A stretch of DNA of 64,000 nucleotides from Pegoplata infirma. Its lineage: Eukaryota; Arthropoda; Insecta; Diptera; Anthomyiidae. The translations under genes were made by a program, and so were the position numbers. The DNA lies in NCBI GenBank assembly GCA_963921195.1, contig OY992541.1:10200951-10264950 (forward strand), read 5' to 3'. The notes beneath the pieces were generated by a model, which was given only the letters and a program-made list of their open reading frames with translations, was not told the origin of the DNA and did not search any database. The stretch's first letter is position 1. The number at the start of each line of letters is the position of its first letter. Below are positions 1 through 9,716 of this stretch, piece after piece.

Positions 1-59
1 AATCGATACTATCGATAGTACCATCGATAGTTTTGCAGCTTTATTAAAGTGTTTAGAAT

Positions 60-112
60 TGGTTGGGGAAACCAATAATTAAACTAGTTAAAATGAATGC
101 AAAAATGGTATA
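60..112 (+). repeat. Short dispersed repeat end
   Basis: The stretch AATAATTAAAC...AAATGAATGC...TGGTATA recurs around 42550-42592, where it reads AATGCGAATGTGGTATA, and weakly at 19935-19960. It looks like one end of an uncharacterised MITE family whose other end is missing here. The first 30 bases of the window hold three ATCGATA-type palindromes and nothing else recognisable. Confidence 0.4.
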
Positions 113-113
113 A

Positions 114-150
114 TATGGCATTCACACTTGCGACCTTAAACAAGTTGTTC
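114..150 (-). mobile_element. MITE family A, end fragment
   Basis: Only the terminal ~37 bp (TATGGCATTCACACTTGCGA and onward) of the 141-bp family A are present, directly before a full copy. A TAA precedes it, as at full-length copies. Confidence 0.6.
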
Positions 151-154
151 ATAA

Positions 155-295
155 TATGGCATTCACACTAGATGTTTTGAAGTGTTGAAAAGTGAGATGT
201 TTAAAAAAGTCTTTGTTCTGTGTCCATTACGTTTTTATTCTGTTACTGGTGTTTTGTTGAACAACTTGTTCAAGTTCGCAAGTGTGAATGCCATA
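155..295 (+). mobile_element. MITE family A, full copy 1
   Basis: This 141-bp non-autonomous element has imperfect terminal inverted repeats of the form TAYGG(C/A)(G/A)TTCACAC. It is flanked by TAA at 152-154 and TAA at 296-298. The interior (TTTTGAAGTGTT, AGTGAGATGTTTAAAAAAG, CCATTACGTTTTTATTCTG) is conserved in all copies of the window. It has no coding capacity. TWA duplications are characteristic of the PIF/Harbinger superfamily; the assignment is inference. Confidence 0.85.
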
Positions 296-760
296 TAAAA
301 GTACCAATTTATATAAAGTGACATATAGTCATCATCTTTACTCTATGGTCGGTATCAGAGTCAGAGCTTCGAAGAATGAAATCCTTTTCGAATGAATTCT
401 CAAAAAAAAAAAATTCAATTTTCACAGTCAGTGAATGCATTCGATTTCATAAATAAACATTGAATGCAGTCCTTGGAATTCATTCGATTGAATGAACAAA
501 AATGAATGCATTCGATTTCTTGTCCATTCGATGTAGAAAAATCGAATGCATTCGATTTTTTATCTTTCCACTGCGAATGCAATCGATTTTTTAAATATAT
601 AGACCAAAACGGAGCCAAATTTTGGTCCATAGTATCGTCTACTCTATTTACATACGATGACCCTAATGGGCTCTAATTTTGAATCCAAAAAAATTGGTGT
701 TCCCGAAAATTTTAAAAATGCACATACTGCCTATACGACAAAAAAATGTGAAGAGTGTTA

Positions 761-901
761 TATGGCATTCACACTAGCGACCTTAAACAAGTTGTTCAAC
801 AAAACACTAGTAGCAGAATAAAAACGTAATGGACACAGAACAAAGACTTTTTTAAACATCTCACTCTTGAACACTTCAAAACAGCAAGTGTGAACGCCGT
901 A
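761..901 (-). mobile_element. MITE family A, full copy 2
   Basis: The length is 141 bp, in reverse orientation to copy 1, flanked on both sides by TTA (758-760 and 902-904). It lies between the inverted pair 600-640/904-945 of the foldback region, so it inserted into that structure. Confidence 0.88.
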
Positions 902-950
902 TTAGCGATACTATGGACAAAAAATTGGCTCCGTTTTGCTATATCTTGGT

Positions 951-1324
951 TACACGAGTTCTACACGTACCAGGAAAGCATAGATTTTTCTGTTAACAAA
1001 CGTCAGTTGTTTTATGTTAACGCATCGTAGACATAATTGTTATATGGAGTTCACACTAGCTGTTTTGAAGTGTTTAAGAGTGAGATGTTTAAAAAAGTCT
1101 TTGTTCCGTGTCCATTACGTTTTTATTCTGCTACTGGTGTTTTGTTGAACAACATGTTTAAGGCCGCTAGTGTGAACTCCATATTAAGCATTTTCCCTTA
1201 ACAATTATGTTAGAGATCTATGTTAGAGATTTAAATTAAATAGATGTAAATACGTTAACAAAAAATCAAGTGACATTTGTTAACAGAAAAATCTATGCAT
1301 TTCTGGTACGTGTAGAACATGTGT
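951..1324. mobile_element. MITE family B with nested family A copy
   Basis: The inverted repeats are about 55 bp. The left arm reads TTCTACACGTACCAGGAAAG and the right arm ends with its near-exact complement around 1300-1318. TTTTTCTGTTAACAAA.GTCA is shared by the arms. The interior is interrupted by a family A element. Only one copy is seen in this window. Confidence 0.7.
1043..1183 (+). mobile_element. MITE family A, full copy 3 (nested in B)
   Basis: The length is 141 bp, with TTA on both sides (1040-1042, 1184-1186). It inserted into family B after that element was in place. Confidence 0.88.
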
Positions 1325-1855
1325 TAGTTTTTTATGCAATGAATGAATAAGCCATTCGATTTTTCAAATTGAATGAAAAAAAAATCGATTGCATTCGCAA
1401 GTGAATGCATTCGAATTTTAAAAGTCGAATGAAAAAAAATGGAATGCATGCGATTTTTGAAAGTCGAATGAAAAATAAAACGAATGCAGTCGATATTTAT
1501 AAATCGAATGAGTCTAAAGTGAATTCATTCAATTCGCTAAAATGTGATTGGGGAATGCAATCAATAAATTTTCACTCAGAATGACAAATCGAATTAAGGA
1601 ATGAAATCCTTCGAAGCTCTGCATAGAGTAGTAGGAAAACAATTGGCGTTTGAAAAAGTAGTAAACAAAAATCATATGGTATTGTTTACGAAATTTTATC
1701 ACAAATCGAAATGTGAGCGAGATGGAAGATACCAGTTTTACAGTGAGAATGCAGATTTAGTTTGGCATTGCCAGAATTTTCCAATTATCTATGGTGATGC
1801 CAGATCTACAAAACGGCCGATGTATTACTTTATAACTTTGGTCGGTATACTTTAA

Positions 1856-1996
1856 TACGGCGTTCACAATTGCTGTTTTGAAGTGTTCAAGAGTGAGATG
1901 TTTAAAAAAGTCTTTGTTCTGTATCCATTACGTTTTTATTCTGTTACTGGTGTTTTGTTGAACAACTTGTTTAAGGTCGCAAGTGTGAATGCCATA
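1856..1996 (+). mobile_element. MITE family A, full copy 4
   Basis: This is a 141-bp copy. The left flank is TAA and the right flank TTA, so the flanks do not form a perfect duplication. A ~19-bp end fragment of a further copy follows immediately (2000-2018). Between 1600 and 1855 an 84-codon frame is open, but it has no recognisable domain and overlaps the foldback arm. Confidence 0.8.
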
Positions 1997-2030
1997 TTAT
2001 ATGGCGTTCACACTTGTGTGACACCAGTAA

Positions 2031-2300
2031 TACCATATTCACTTTGGCATGTTTTAATTTAAACATGTGTTTTCCCATACATTCAAAACAAAACTTCGTT
2101 TAACTTAAATAATTTCGAACACACCTCCAAAACATTTCCAAAACATCTCGGAGACACGAAATAACAACTCTGTGTTAAGCTGTCATCAAAAAAAAACAGC
2201 CGCTGCAAAACGAACCAGAAGAGAAGCGGATGCTTTTTTAAACTACTGGCAACGCGATCACTTTCGTTTAATTTTAAATAATAAGCAAAATTGGATATGG
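2031..2300 (+). mobile_element. MITE family P, degenerate copy
   Basis: The element starts TACCATATTCACTTTGGCAT and shares its body (TGTGTTTTCCCATACATTC, CGAACCAGAAGAGAAGCGGA, CTTTCGTTTAATTTTAAA) with the two complete copies near 9.4-10.3 kb. The right end has diverged or been lost. Confidence 0.75.
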
Positions 2301-2508
2301 AGCATAATACCATAAAATCTTATTTTCTTAAAAGCTTAACACATTTTGTAAAAGTCTGAAAACTAAAAACTTTGTTTACAATATATGTAGCAACAAATGG
2401 TAAACATTAAAACAAAATCCATTGATTACTTTTCGAGAAAATTTTTGGTAAACCTATTTTATCGTTTTTCTCGAAACCGAGTTGTTGGCGTATGGAGCAA
2501 AACAATGA

Positions 2509-2883
2509 GCGTGTTCAGCAGAGAAACCTGCTACTCAACAGTTGTAGCATGTTTTGATTAGTTGACTCTGCTGAACGCATTTTTTAATGAATTTTTTAAA
2601 ATATTGGAATAAATTATTATTTTTTTATATTTTCATTTATTTTTTCTGTGGAAAATACTTTTTTTTATTATTTTTTTGTTTATTTTCTTGAATAACGTCA
2701 AAAAAAATAAATAATTTCAATAAAACAGCTTATTTATGAGTTTGTGATCAAATGTAGCATAATTTTTGTACGCCTCCAGTGATGTGAAGCGCTCTCTCAA
2801 CATGTTGACTGAAATGTCAAAAATTAAACCGTTCAGCAGAATGTTGGGGAGCAGCTGAGTAGCAGCTTTCTCTGCTGAACGTA
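2509..2883. mobile_element. MITE family O (GTTCAGCAGAG ends)
   Basis: The left end reads GTTCAGCAGAGAAACCTGCT; the right end is its inverted counterpart (AGCAGCTTTCTCTGCTGAAC), arms ~28 bp. The interior is AT-rich and non-coding. This is the only copy seen here. Confidence 0.7.
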
Positions 2884-2957
2884 CCCAATAATAAGCTGAC
2901 GATCTGTCAATATACTGTAAAATATTGTTGCTAAAAACGGGTTTTAGCTGTACGTGA

Positions 2958-3719
2958 TACCCTATTCACACGTACACTTTTAAATCCCCGAGTAAAAAAG
3001 TTCCTATATAGTTGTATATAATTTTATAAACATCATATATGATTTAATAGAATTATATAGAATTTGATGCGAAAAATGAGTCGATAAAACTATATAAAAT
3101 TTGATCAATGTTTCATATATTTTGACAAATTTTTTATATAATTTTATGCGAAATTTGGACCCCTATTTTTATATAATAAAAGCAAAATTATATAATTAGA
3201 TATAATTATATAAAAATATATAAAATTGTATAAAACTGTATAAAACTATATAAAGTTACATAAAATTATATATAATTATATATAATTAAAACAAAATTTT
3301 ATGATTTATATAAAACTTGATATAATTTTATATAACTTTATAAAATTATATATTGTTTTATATAGTTTGATATAGTTGTATATAATTAAATCTGATTATA
3401 TAAATTTGCTTTTGTTATATAAAATAGGGGTCCAAATTTCGCATAAAATTATATAAAAAATTTATCAAAACACAAGTAACATTGATAAAATTTTATATGG
3501 TTTTATCGACTCATTTTTCGCATCAAATTCTATATAATTCTATATAATCATATATGATGTTTATAAAATTATATACAACTATATAAAAACTTTTTTACTC
3601 GGGTCGTTTTTAGCAGCAATATTTTTAGCACTTTCTTTATTCTATTACAGTATATTGACAGAAAATGCTAAAAAATTAATTTCCAAAAACGGTTTAAAAC
3701 TGTAAGTGTGAATAGGGTA
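2958..3719. mobile_element. MITE family M copy 1 (carrying element N)
   Basis: The ends are TACCCTATTCACAC and GTGTGAATAGGGTA, with TGA duplicated on both sides (2955-2957, 3720-3722). Without the 617-bp element inside, its length would match the 141-bp copy at 23041. Confidence 0.8.
2987..3603. mobile_element. Palindromic element N (CCCGAGTAAAAAAGT ends)
   Basis: This 617-bp, almost fully palindromic AT-rich element runs from CCCGAGTAAAAAAGTT to CTTTTTTACTCGGG. TATATAATTTTATA-type sequence fills both arms, around CATATATGA and GGGGTCCAAATTTCGCATA. TC occurs on both sides, and the uninterrupted M fragment near 5000 shows the joined sequence TTTTAAATCGTTTTTAGC, in agreement with a 2-bp duplication. 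The right half of another copy lies near 12.7 kb. Confidence 0.8.
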
Positions 3720-3757
3720 TGAGAACAGGGTATTAAGTAACCTCACCAAATTATATT

Positions 3758-3932
3758 AGCGGTTTTCACCCTTGATAGAAAACAAAAAAAGAATCGGAGA
3801 AATGAAAAAAACAAGAAATGTTTGACAGAAATACATGTATTTTGTTGTTGTGTCTGTCAAACATTTTCTTGTTTTCTTGTTTTCTTCATTTCTCCGATTC
3901 TTTTTATGTTTCTATAAAGGGTGAGAACCGCT
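3758..3932. mobile_element. Palindromic MITE family R, copy 1
   Basis: AGCGGTTTTCACCCTTGATA...TATAAAGGGTGAGAACCGCT. The two ~75-bp arms pair almost throughout (GAATCGGAGAAATGAA / TTCATTTCTCCGATTC; TGTTTGACAGA / TCTGTCAAACA). The flanks are ATT on each side. A 94-codon frame over the right arm is a by-product of the repeat. Confidence 0.8.
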
Positions 3933-4175
3933 ATTGTAAACAAACCAGTACCTCTCCCCACCTATACATGTATAAAGAAAATGACCGGCATTTTTGTATT
4001 CTATCTACAAGCTATAAATATAAAATTGTTCTCTCTAATTGGGTACATGGGAATTATCTACACTGGTTACCAAAAATAGGTCGAGATCATACATTTAGGT
4101 AATTTTAAAATTTTGCAAAAAACAACATGTGTAGGATCGGTTTTGCCCATATTTGTTTTACTTGTTTTTACTTAC

Positions 4176-4235
4176 CGTGGTATCAGAACGAACATCAGAG
4201 TCTATGTCCTGACACGAAGCGTTGGCAGAAACTTC
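4176..4235 (-). CDS. Candidate small exon, minus strand (unassigned)
   Basis: On the minus strand a stretch richer in G+C than its surroundings ends at a strong donor, ACCACG|GTAAGT (exon end 4176). Only one frame is open; it reads ...VSANASCQDIDSDVRSDTT and ends in phase 0. The upstream boundary is uncertain: TTAG occurs three times in a row (near 4235-4252) and none has a good pyrimidine tract. The frame closes at a TAG just above that. It could be an exon of the same minus-strand gene as 21158-21226, or chance. The product is not recognised. Confidence 0.33.
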
Positions 4236-4399
4236 TAACCTCCTAACATTCTAACCTACTTAAATATATTTTTACGCCATATGACGTGTAAAAGCTGGAA
4301 TTTTTTTTCTGTGAAATTTTAAATAAAGTTTTTGTATTGAATATTTATTTGTATACATAAAAACATCGAGAGTTTTTATACGCCTGTATCAATAAATGA

Positions 4400-4535
4400 C
4401 TGGTTTTTGTACTTCGAATGTCATTCGTTTGCGACGAATCTGCATGTATTTTGTTATTGTAACAAGAACAAAGTATATGCAATTTAGTAGCAGACAAATG
4501 TCGTTCATATTACAGAAACTGGGTGTAACATTTTA
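4400..4535. mobile_element. MITE family W, degenerate copy
   Basis: ATTTTGTTATTGTAACAA in the centre and CAGAAACTGGGTGTAA at the right match the complete copy at 27164-27270. The left end is eroded. Confidence 0.55.
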
Positions 4536-4974
4536 AAAGAGATTACTCATAATTGGGGCTTCAAACGGAAATTCACAGAGCAAATCTGTAATTCTAATAA
4601 CTTTGCGAATTTCCGTTTAAAAGGCATCTCTGATAATAGAATTTTTTAAAAGTTAGTAACATCAATTAAAAAAAAAAAAAACAACTACAACAACATAATA
4701 ACACAACGTTTAAAAGTACATAAATATATTTAAAATTAATGGTTAGTAACTGAAATTGAAACAACATTCAGAAAGCTGTGCTCATTCATGTCCAAAATAC
4801 CATACATTTCTAATGAAATTAATGAATGAAATTGATAGATTATGAATACTCAGAAGATTCTTTAGACTTAAATAGTATATTACATAAAATATTTATGTAA
4901 ACTGTCTGATGATCGATGATTTAATGATGTTAGACTATAAATGTTAGAATTAACTAACAAGGAAGGTATCCTTA
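4536..4974. other. No feature recognised
   Basis: AT-rich DNA. A short inverted pair (CTTCAAACGGAAATTC at ~4559 and GAATTTCCGTTTAAAAG at ~4607) is visible, plus A-runs; there is no frame or repeat match in the window. Confidence 0.5.
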
Positions 4975-5092
4975 TACTCTATTCACACGTGCAGTTTTAA
5001 ATCGTTTTTAGCAGTAATATTTTTAGCACTTTCTTTATTCTATTACAGTATATTGACAGAAAATGCTAAAAATAATTGCCAAAAACGGTTTA
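4975..5092 (+). mobile_element. MITE family M, copy 2 (right end lost)
   Basis: TACTCTATTCACACGTGCAG, then TTTTTAGCAGTAATATTTTTAG, CTATTACAGTATATTGACAG and AAAAACGGTTTA. The last ~20 bp are missing. It serves as the empty site for element N. Confidence 0.7.
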
Positions 5093-5344
5093 TTAGTTGA
5101 AAAGTTTTATTGCTATGACATTCAGTAAACACATAAAAATACGTTTGTAAAAAAGGACCCTTTAACCTTTTTAGCATTTTTTTTTTGTAATAAAACGTCA
5201 AACATTTTAAAAAAGTAGGAAATTCGTAAAAACTATCTGTAACCAGAAATTTTATTGCAATATATATATAGCATTTTACAGATATTTTACTGTAAACGTG
5301 ACTAAATACTACATATTTTTTTTCACAGACTTTTGTCAACGGGT

Positions 5345-6640
5345 ACGTTAAAAATACTAAAAAAAAGAGTTGCTTTTTTAATAACGTATTTTTTGAGTGT
5401 TCTCTAGTGCTGGTGGTAGAGAAGATTTTAGATGGAGTTTTTCAAAATTTCAGAGAAATTTGAAAATCAAAAATAAAAAAACCTTTGAAATTTAAATGGC
5501 TATGTTCACTTGGCTGGGGGATAATCACGTAAAACGAAATCGTTTTGAAGGTAAATTTGAAAGTTTTTCTTTATAAGTTTATTAAAGAGTGTTTTCTAAT
5601 CCAAAAACACTAAAAAATATGGAAGCATTGTGTTTAGTTTAGGAGCAACAAGACTCTAAAAACCGACAATAGTCAACTATTGTTCTACATGATCACAGTC
5701 CTGATTGGTCAGAGCTAGATGTAATTTAACAAATGAAAATTGGAATTAGAAAATCAATATTTTATATTTTAAAAGATTTCTTGAGTTTAAATTGTTGTCT
5801 TTTACACTTCAATTAATCTTTTTCTAAGTTTAATTGTTCTTTTTCGAGTAAAGTTGGATGTTTAAAGAATTTTGATTAATTTTCTCAAATGTCGGTTGTA
5901 TTTGCTCTAGTCAAATTTTACAAATTTTAATTGGCCCTTTTTAAATTTAGAATGAATTTTTCGAATTTGAATACAAATAAGGCACCATTTTTACTTGTTA
6001 CTAAAAATGGTGCGTATTCGCATATTTAAGCTGTTAAAGGGGAGCGGATTTTTTTTTTCTCAAGAATTTTCACATTTGTTTTAAAGGAACTATGCCACAA
6101 AGTTAGTATCACTGTGTAATTGGCTGGAGCAAATTTTCCTTTTACAAAATTTTTTTAACTTTGTTTGGAACTTTCCGATTTTCAAGTCAAAATAGGAACC
6201 CAAAGGTCCAATATTTTTTTGTGTAAATGTTGACCCTAAAAGCCAACTCTTTCAACCACGATGATTTTAAAATTTGAAAAAAAGCTAATTTTTCTCCACC
6301 CTATTGCATAAGTTGAAAGGCAATTGGAAGACTATAGTCAGTTTTGAGAAGGAGTTTTCATGATCACGGGTAAATTAGTCTGGTAAAGTCTATCGAAAGC
6401 GAGCGATAGAATTTACGTTTTTAAAGTTTTTTTTAATCATATTATATGAAAAATTGTAATAAATTGTAAAGTTTTAATTTTTTTGTTTAAATTTTGCGTA
6501 AAATTAAAAAAAAAACATTAAAAACACGAATACTACCAAGTACTCGGTTAAGATTTTTTATGTGTTGTTAAATTATATTACGTTTGGCATTTTAGCCTTC
6601 AAAAATAACCTTCTTTCGATGCCCAATGCCATTTAAGCTA
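5345..6640. other. Unassigned AT-rich block
   Basis: There is no convincing gene. Around 5978-6020 an inverted pair GGCACCATTTTTA / TAAAAATGGTGC forms a hairpin. From 6040 to 6420 the text (TTTTAAAGGAACTATGCC, TTTCCGATTTTCAAGTCAAA) reads like the body of a decayed fly repeat, but no ends are found. Confidence 0.4.
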
Positions 6641-6641
6641 A

Positions 6642-6782
6642 TACAGCATTCACACTTGCGACCTTAAACAAGTTGTCCAACAAAACACCAGTAACAGAAT
6701 AAAAACGTAATGGATACAGAACAAAGACTTTTTTAAACATCTCAGTCTTGAACACTCTAAAACAGCAAGTATGAACGCCGTA
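6642..6782 (-). mobile_element. MITE family A, full copy 5
   Basis: This is a 141-bp copy with TAA on the left and TTA on the right. Its right end abuts the next palindromic element. Confidence 0.82.
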
Positions 6783-6783
6783 T

Positions 6784-6950
6784 TAGTGTGCAATTACAAT
6801 TCTGGCGTTGGCTTTGAATTTTGCTTGTTTCAATACATTTTGTGTGTAAAGCAAAATTCAAAGCCAACGCTGGCGTTTTTTGCTCTACATACCAAACGTA
6901 TGGGAAAAAGCAAAATTCAAAGCCAACGCCAGAATTGTAATTGTACACTA
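6784..6950. mobile_element. Palindromic MITE AM (TAGTGT.CAATTACAATTC ends)
   Basis: The arms of about 40 bp are near identical (GGCGTTGGCTTTGAATTTTGC), and a third partial copy of the arm motif lies in the loop (GCAAAATTCAAAGCCAACGC at 6851). Open frames on both strands here are mirror images produced by the palindrome and are not genes. Confidence 0.75.
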
Positions 6951-6959
6951 AGGTAAAAA

Positions 6960-7840
6960 TATAATATTTTCCTTTCAGGTTTACACCTTTTAAATTTAAA
7001 ACTGAATTTTCTCCTCTACCACATCACCAAATGTTATAGTTTGTACTTTAACTCTTTTACACCGAAAAAATATTTTAAAAATTCCTCCGAAAATAGTTAT
7101 TGAGTAAAAACGAAAAATCACAATCGATTACTTTTGTAATTGAGTCAATTAAAAAACTAATCATAATTAGTCGGAAATAAGTTTTGTTTTAAAAATTGTG
7201 ATATTTAATACAATTTCATTTGAGTCAATTAAAAAAGTAAACAAAAGTATTTTTTTTTTAATTAATGTTTTTATCGGCGGAATTATAGAAGATTTGTTTT
7301 CTGTGTATCCAGGATAACTTCTCTGTCAGTTGTTTTTTTTTTTTTTTTAAATTAGCATAAATAGTTTTGTTAATACAAAAGAAAAAAATACTTTTGCGTG
7401 CTTGCGTGTAATTGATGAATATGTTATGTACTTGCAAAGAAGAGGAGGAATCGCAGTAGTAGTTATCCAGCATATAGAATTTGAGTTATAATCGCATTAA
7501 ATATATGAAAAAAAAAACAAAAAAAAAATCAAATAATAACAAATAGAAGAAAGGGTATGATATATCAATTGTTATTATTTTTATATAAATTTTGGTATTT
7601 AATTAGTCTAGAAATATTCAAAATATTTATTAGGAAAATAAGAATACATAATATCAATTGTTCTACTTATCAGAAATCTGGTATCCGTTAAAAAAAAAAT
7701 CGCATTCTTAATATCAAAATAATAATTTATGTACCTAATATTAAATAAGGTTCGCTAACCTCTAACATGAAAGATACACGGAAATAAAAGCCGAGATTTA
7801 TTTTTCTTCAGAAAAAAAACAATAATCAATTAATGTTGCA
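6960..7840. other. No feature recognised
   Basis: AT-rich sequence with homopolymer runs. ACACCGAAAAAATATTTT at 7060 resembles the end of the TA-flanked MITEs, but no partner end is found. A 71-codon frame near 7258-7473 is not gene-like. Confidence 0.4.
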
Positions 7841-7842
7841 AA

Positions 7843-7990
7843 TAATCTGGCATCTATTTTTGTTATGGCATATTATATTAGTTTTCTCTTTCTAACCTAA
7901 TTCGTAGAATAATTTAAAAAAAAATTAACCACATGGTTCAAAACTACTTTTTGACACCTGTCACTTATATCGAGTCTGCATTAGTCTGTG
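7843..7990 (+). mobile_element. 300-bp family E, right-end fragment
   Basis: It matches the right half of the complete copies (CTTTCTAACCTAATTCGTAG, TTTGACACCTGTCACTTAT, GAGTCTGCATTAGTCTGTG). The left half is missing. Confidence 0.75.
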
Positions 7991-8595
7991 CCTGCGACAG
8001 ACTCGACAGTAGAGTCACAGACTAAATACAGACTCGACAGTAGAGTTTTATAAGAAAAAATGGGAAAAACTAACCGATTTTAGGAGAAAACACAGCGGTT
8101 TTTAGTCCGTTTTACGCAAACATGGCAACACTTTCTATGACTTAGGAGTGAGTGAAACAACAAAAACCGATCTGGCATCCATTTTTCTTATGGCGCGTTA
8201 TATCAGTTTTCTCTTTCTAACCTAATTCGTAGAATAATTTGAAAAAATTTACCATATGGTTCAAGAATACTTTTTTGACACCTGTCACTTATGTCGAGTC
8301 TGTATTAGTCTGTGGTAGAGTTTTATAACAAAAAAAATGAGAAAAACTAAGCGATTTTAGGAGAAAACAGAGCGGTTTTTAGCTAGTTTTAAGCTAACAT
8401 GGCAACACTTTCTACGACTTAGGAGTGAGTGAAACAATAAAAACCGATCTGGCATCTTTTTTTCTTATGGCGCGTTATATTAGCTTTCTAACCTAATTCG
8501 TAGAATAATTTGAAAAAATTAACCATATGGTAAGGACTACTTTTCTGACATCTGTCACTTATGCCGTGTCTGTATTAGTCTATGCCTGCGGTGCA
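7991..8595 (+). mobile_element. 300-bp family E, outer copy split by a second E copy
   Basis: The left piece ends GACTCGACAGTAGAGT at 8015; the right piece resumes at 8315 with GTAGAGTTTTATAAC and runs to the end TGTATTAGTCTATG. The split point is the target duplication of the inserted copy. Confidence 0.8.
8016..8314 (+). mobile_element. 300-bp family E, complete copy inside another E
   Basis: The length is 299 bp. Ends are CACAGACTAAATACAGACTC and GAGTCTGTATTAGTCTGTG, inverted with one bulge. It is flanked by perfect 7-bp repeats GTAGAGT (8009-8015 and 8315-8321). The interior holds GCGATTTTAGGAGAAAACA and AACATGGCAACACTTTCT. It is non-coding. A 7-bp duplication does not fit the commonest superfamilies, so the class is left open. 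Confidence 0.88.
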
Positions 8596-8608
8596 TATTT
8601 AATTTTTT

Positions 8609-9256
8609 TATACCCTCCAACCACAGTATGGCAGTATACTCACTTTATCATTCCGTTCGTAACGCATCAAAATATCGGCCGGGGACCACATAAAGTATAT
8701 GTATTATTGATCCATGATCGATTCTAAGACATTCTATGAATGTCCGTCTTTCCGTCCGTCTGTCTGTAGATGGCACGATGCAGTCCAAAATAAAACAGAT
8801 AGCCTCCTGAAATTTGCCATGAATATGTCTTATGTTCCTAGGCAGGTTAAGTTCGTAAATGGGCAAAATCGGACCAGGGGGAAATAAGTTTCCCCCTAAG
8901 GAACTACGCCAACCTCTGAAAACAAGATTTTTTAAGTGTTTTTTTATATTTTTCTTGAACAAATGAAACATGTTTATGCAAGAAGTAGTTTTAAGTCCCG
9001 CACTAGGACCGGTGGGACTAAAAAATATTTTTTTTTTTTTTGGCCCGCCCCCTTTTTAAGGCGTAGATATAAAAAAATGTTTAAATAATGATAAAATTGT
9101 AAAACTTTAGTGGAGAAAGCATAGTAAATAAATCAGTAAACATTTTTCGAGAGGGGGAGGTGTTCCTCACAGCCCCCACCAAAGCCCCCTGTCAAAAAAC
9201 GTCCTGTAATTTTTTTTTTAACATGTTGGAGGGTATAACAGATTCGGCAAATTCGT
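8609..9256 (+). mobile_element. mini-me-like element, subtype 1, copy 1
   Basis: TATACCCTCCAACCACAGTATG, ACTCACTTTATCATTCCGTT, ACCACATAAAGTATATGTAT, GTCCGTCTTTCCGTCCGTCTGTC and the terminal GGAGGGTATAACAGATTCGG. The AT core followed by a GTCY run is the mini-me layout known from dipterans. It separates one family E copy from the remains of another. The 107-codon minus-strand frame across it is not a gene. Confidence 0.8.
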
Positions 9257-9420
9257 AGAAAGTGTTGCCATGTTAGCTTAAAACGAGCTAAAAACCGCTC
9301 TGTTTTCTCCTAAAATCGCTTAGTTTTTCCCCATTTTTTCTTATAAAACCCTACTGTCGAGTCCGTATATAGTCTGTGCCGCAGGAGTGTTATAAAACTA
9401 TACTGTCGAGTCTGTATATA
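9250..9420 (-). mobile_element. 300-bp family E, partial reverse copy
   Basis: CGTAGAAAGTGTTGCCATGTT through TTTCTCCTAAAATCGCTTAG to ACTGTCGAGTCCGTATATAG: the left half of E in reverse, abutting the mini-me end. A second short piece (CTACTGTCGAGTCTGTATA) follows. Confidence 0.72.
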
Positions 9421-9432
9421 GTCTTGTGGTTA

Positions 9433-9712
9433 TACAATATTCACATTGGCATGTTTAAATTTAAACATGTGTTTTCCCATACATTCGAAACAAAACATCG
9501 TTTAATTTTAAACATCTTGAAAACATCTCCAAAACATCTCGGAAACACGAAATAACAACCCTGTGTTAAGTTGTAATAAAAAAACAGCCGCTGCTAAACG
9601 AACCAGAAGAAAAGCGGATGCTTTTTTAAACTACTGGCAATGCGGACACTTTCGTTTAATTTTAAACACAAAAGTTAACCGATGTTTTTAACATGCCAAT
9701 GTGAATATGGTA
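9433..9712 (+). mobile_element. MITE family P, complete copy 1
   Basis: The length is 280 bp. Ends are TACAATATTCACATTGGCAT and ATGCCAATGTGAATATGGTA, with TTA on both sides (9430-9432, 9713-9715). Non-coding body. The TTCACA-type subterminal sequence is like that of families A, C and M. Confidence 0.87.
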
Positions 9713-9716
9713 TTAT

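Larger units (their letters stand above)
340..1640. repeat. Large foldback region rich in GAATGCATTCGAT motifs
   Basis: Both arms (about 370-600 and 1340-1600) carry many degenerate copies of a GAATGCATTCGATT-type motif. CTTCGAAGCTCTG occurs in inverted form near 363-377 and direct form near 1610-1624. A second inverted pair is 600-640 against 904-945 (CCATAGTATCG / CGATACTATGG plus GGCTCCGTTTTG). Three other MITEs sit inside. The design (long arms of short repeats) resembles Foldback-type elements, but precise ends and a target duplication are not evident. Confidence 0.55.
2887..3732. mobile_element. Outer family M element interrupted by another M copy
   Basis: Sequence typical of family M (TATACTGTAA, TTGCTAAAAACGG, TTTTAGCTGTACGTGA) stops at 2957 and resumes at 3723 with GAACAGGGTA followed by TTA. 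The 44.9-kb copy runs through the equivalent point (CCTACGTGAGAACAG). The left end is truncated. The interruption is the next listed copy. Confidence 0.65.

Noticed and set aside
8648..8971. 107-codon minus frame
   Set aside because: It lies wholly within a mini-me-like element; other copies of the element do not keep it open.
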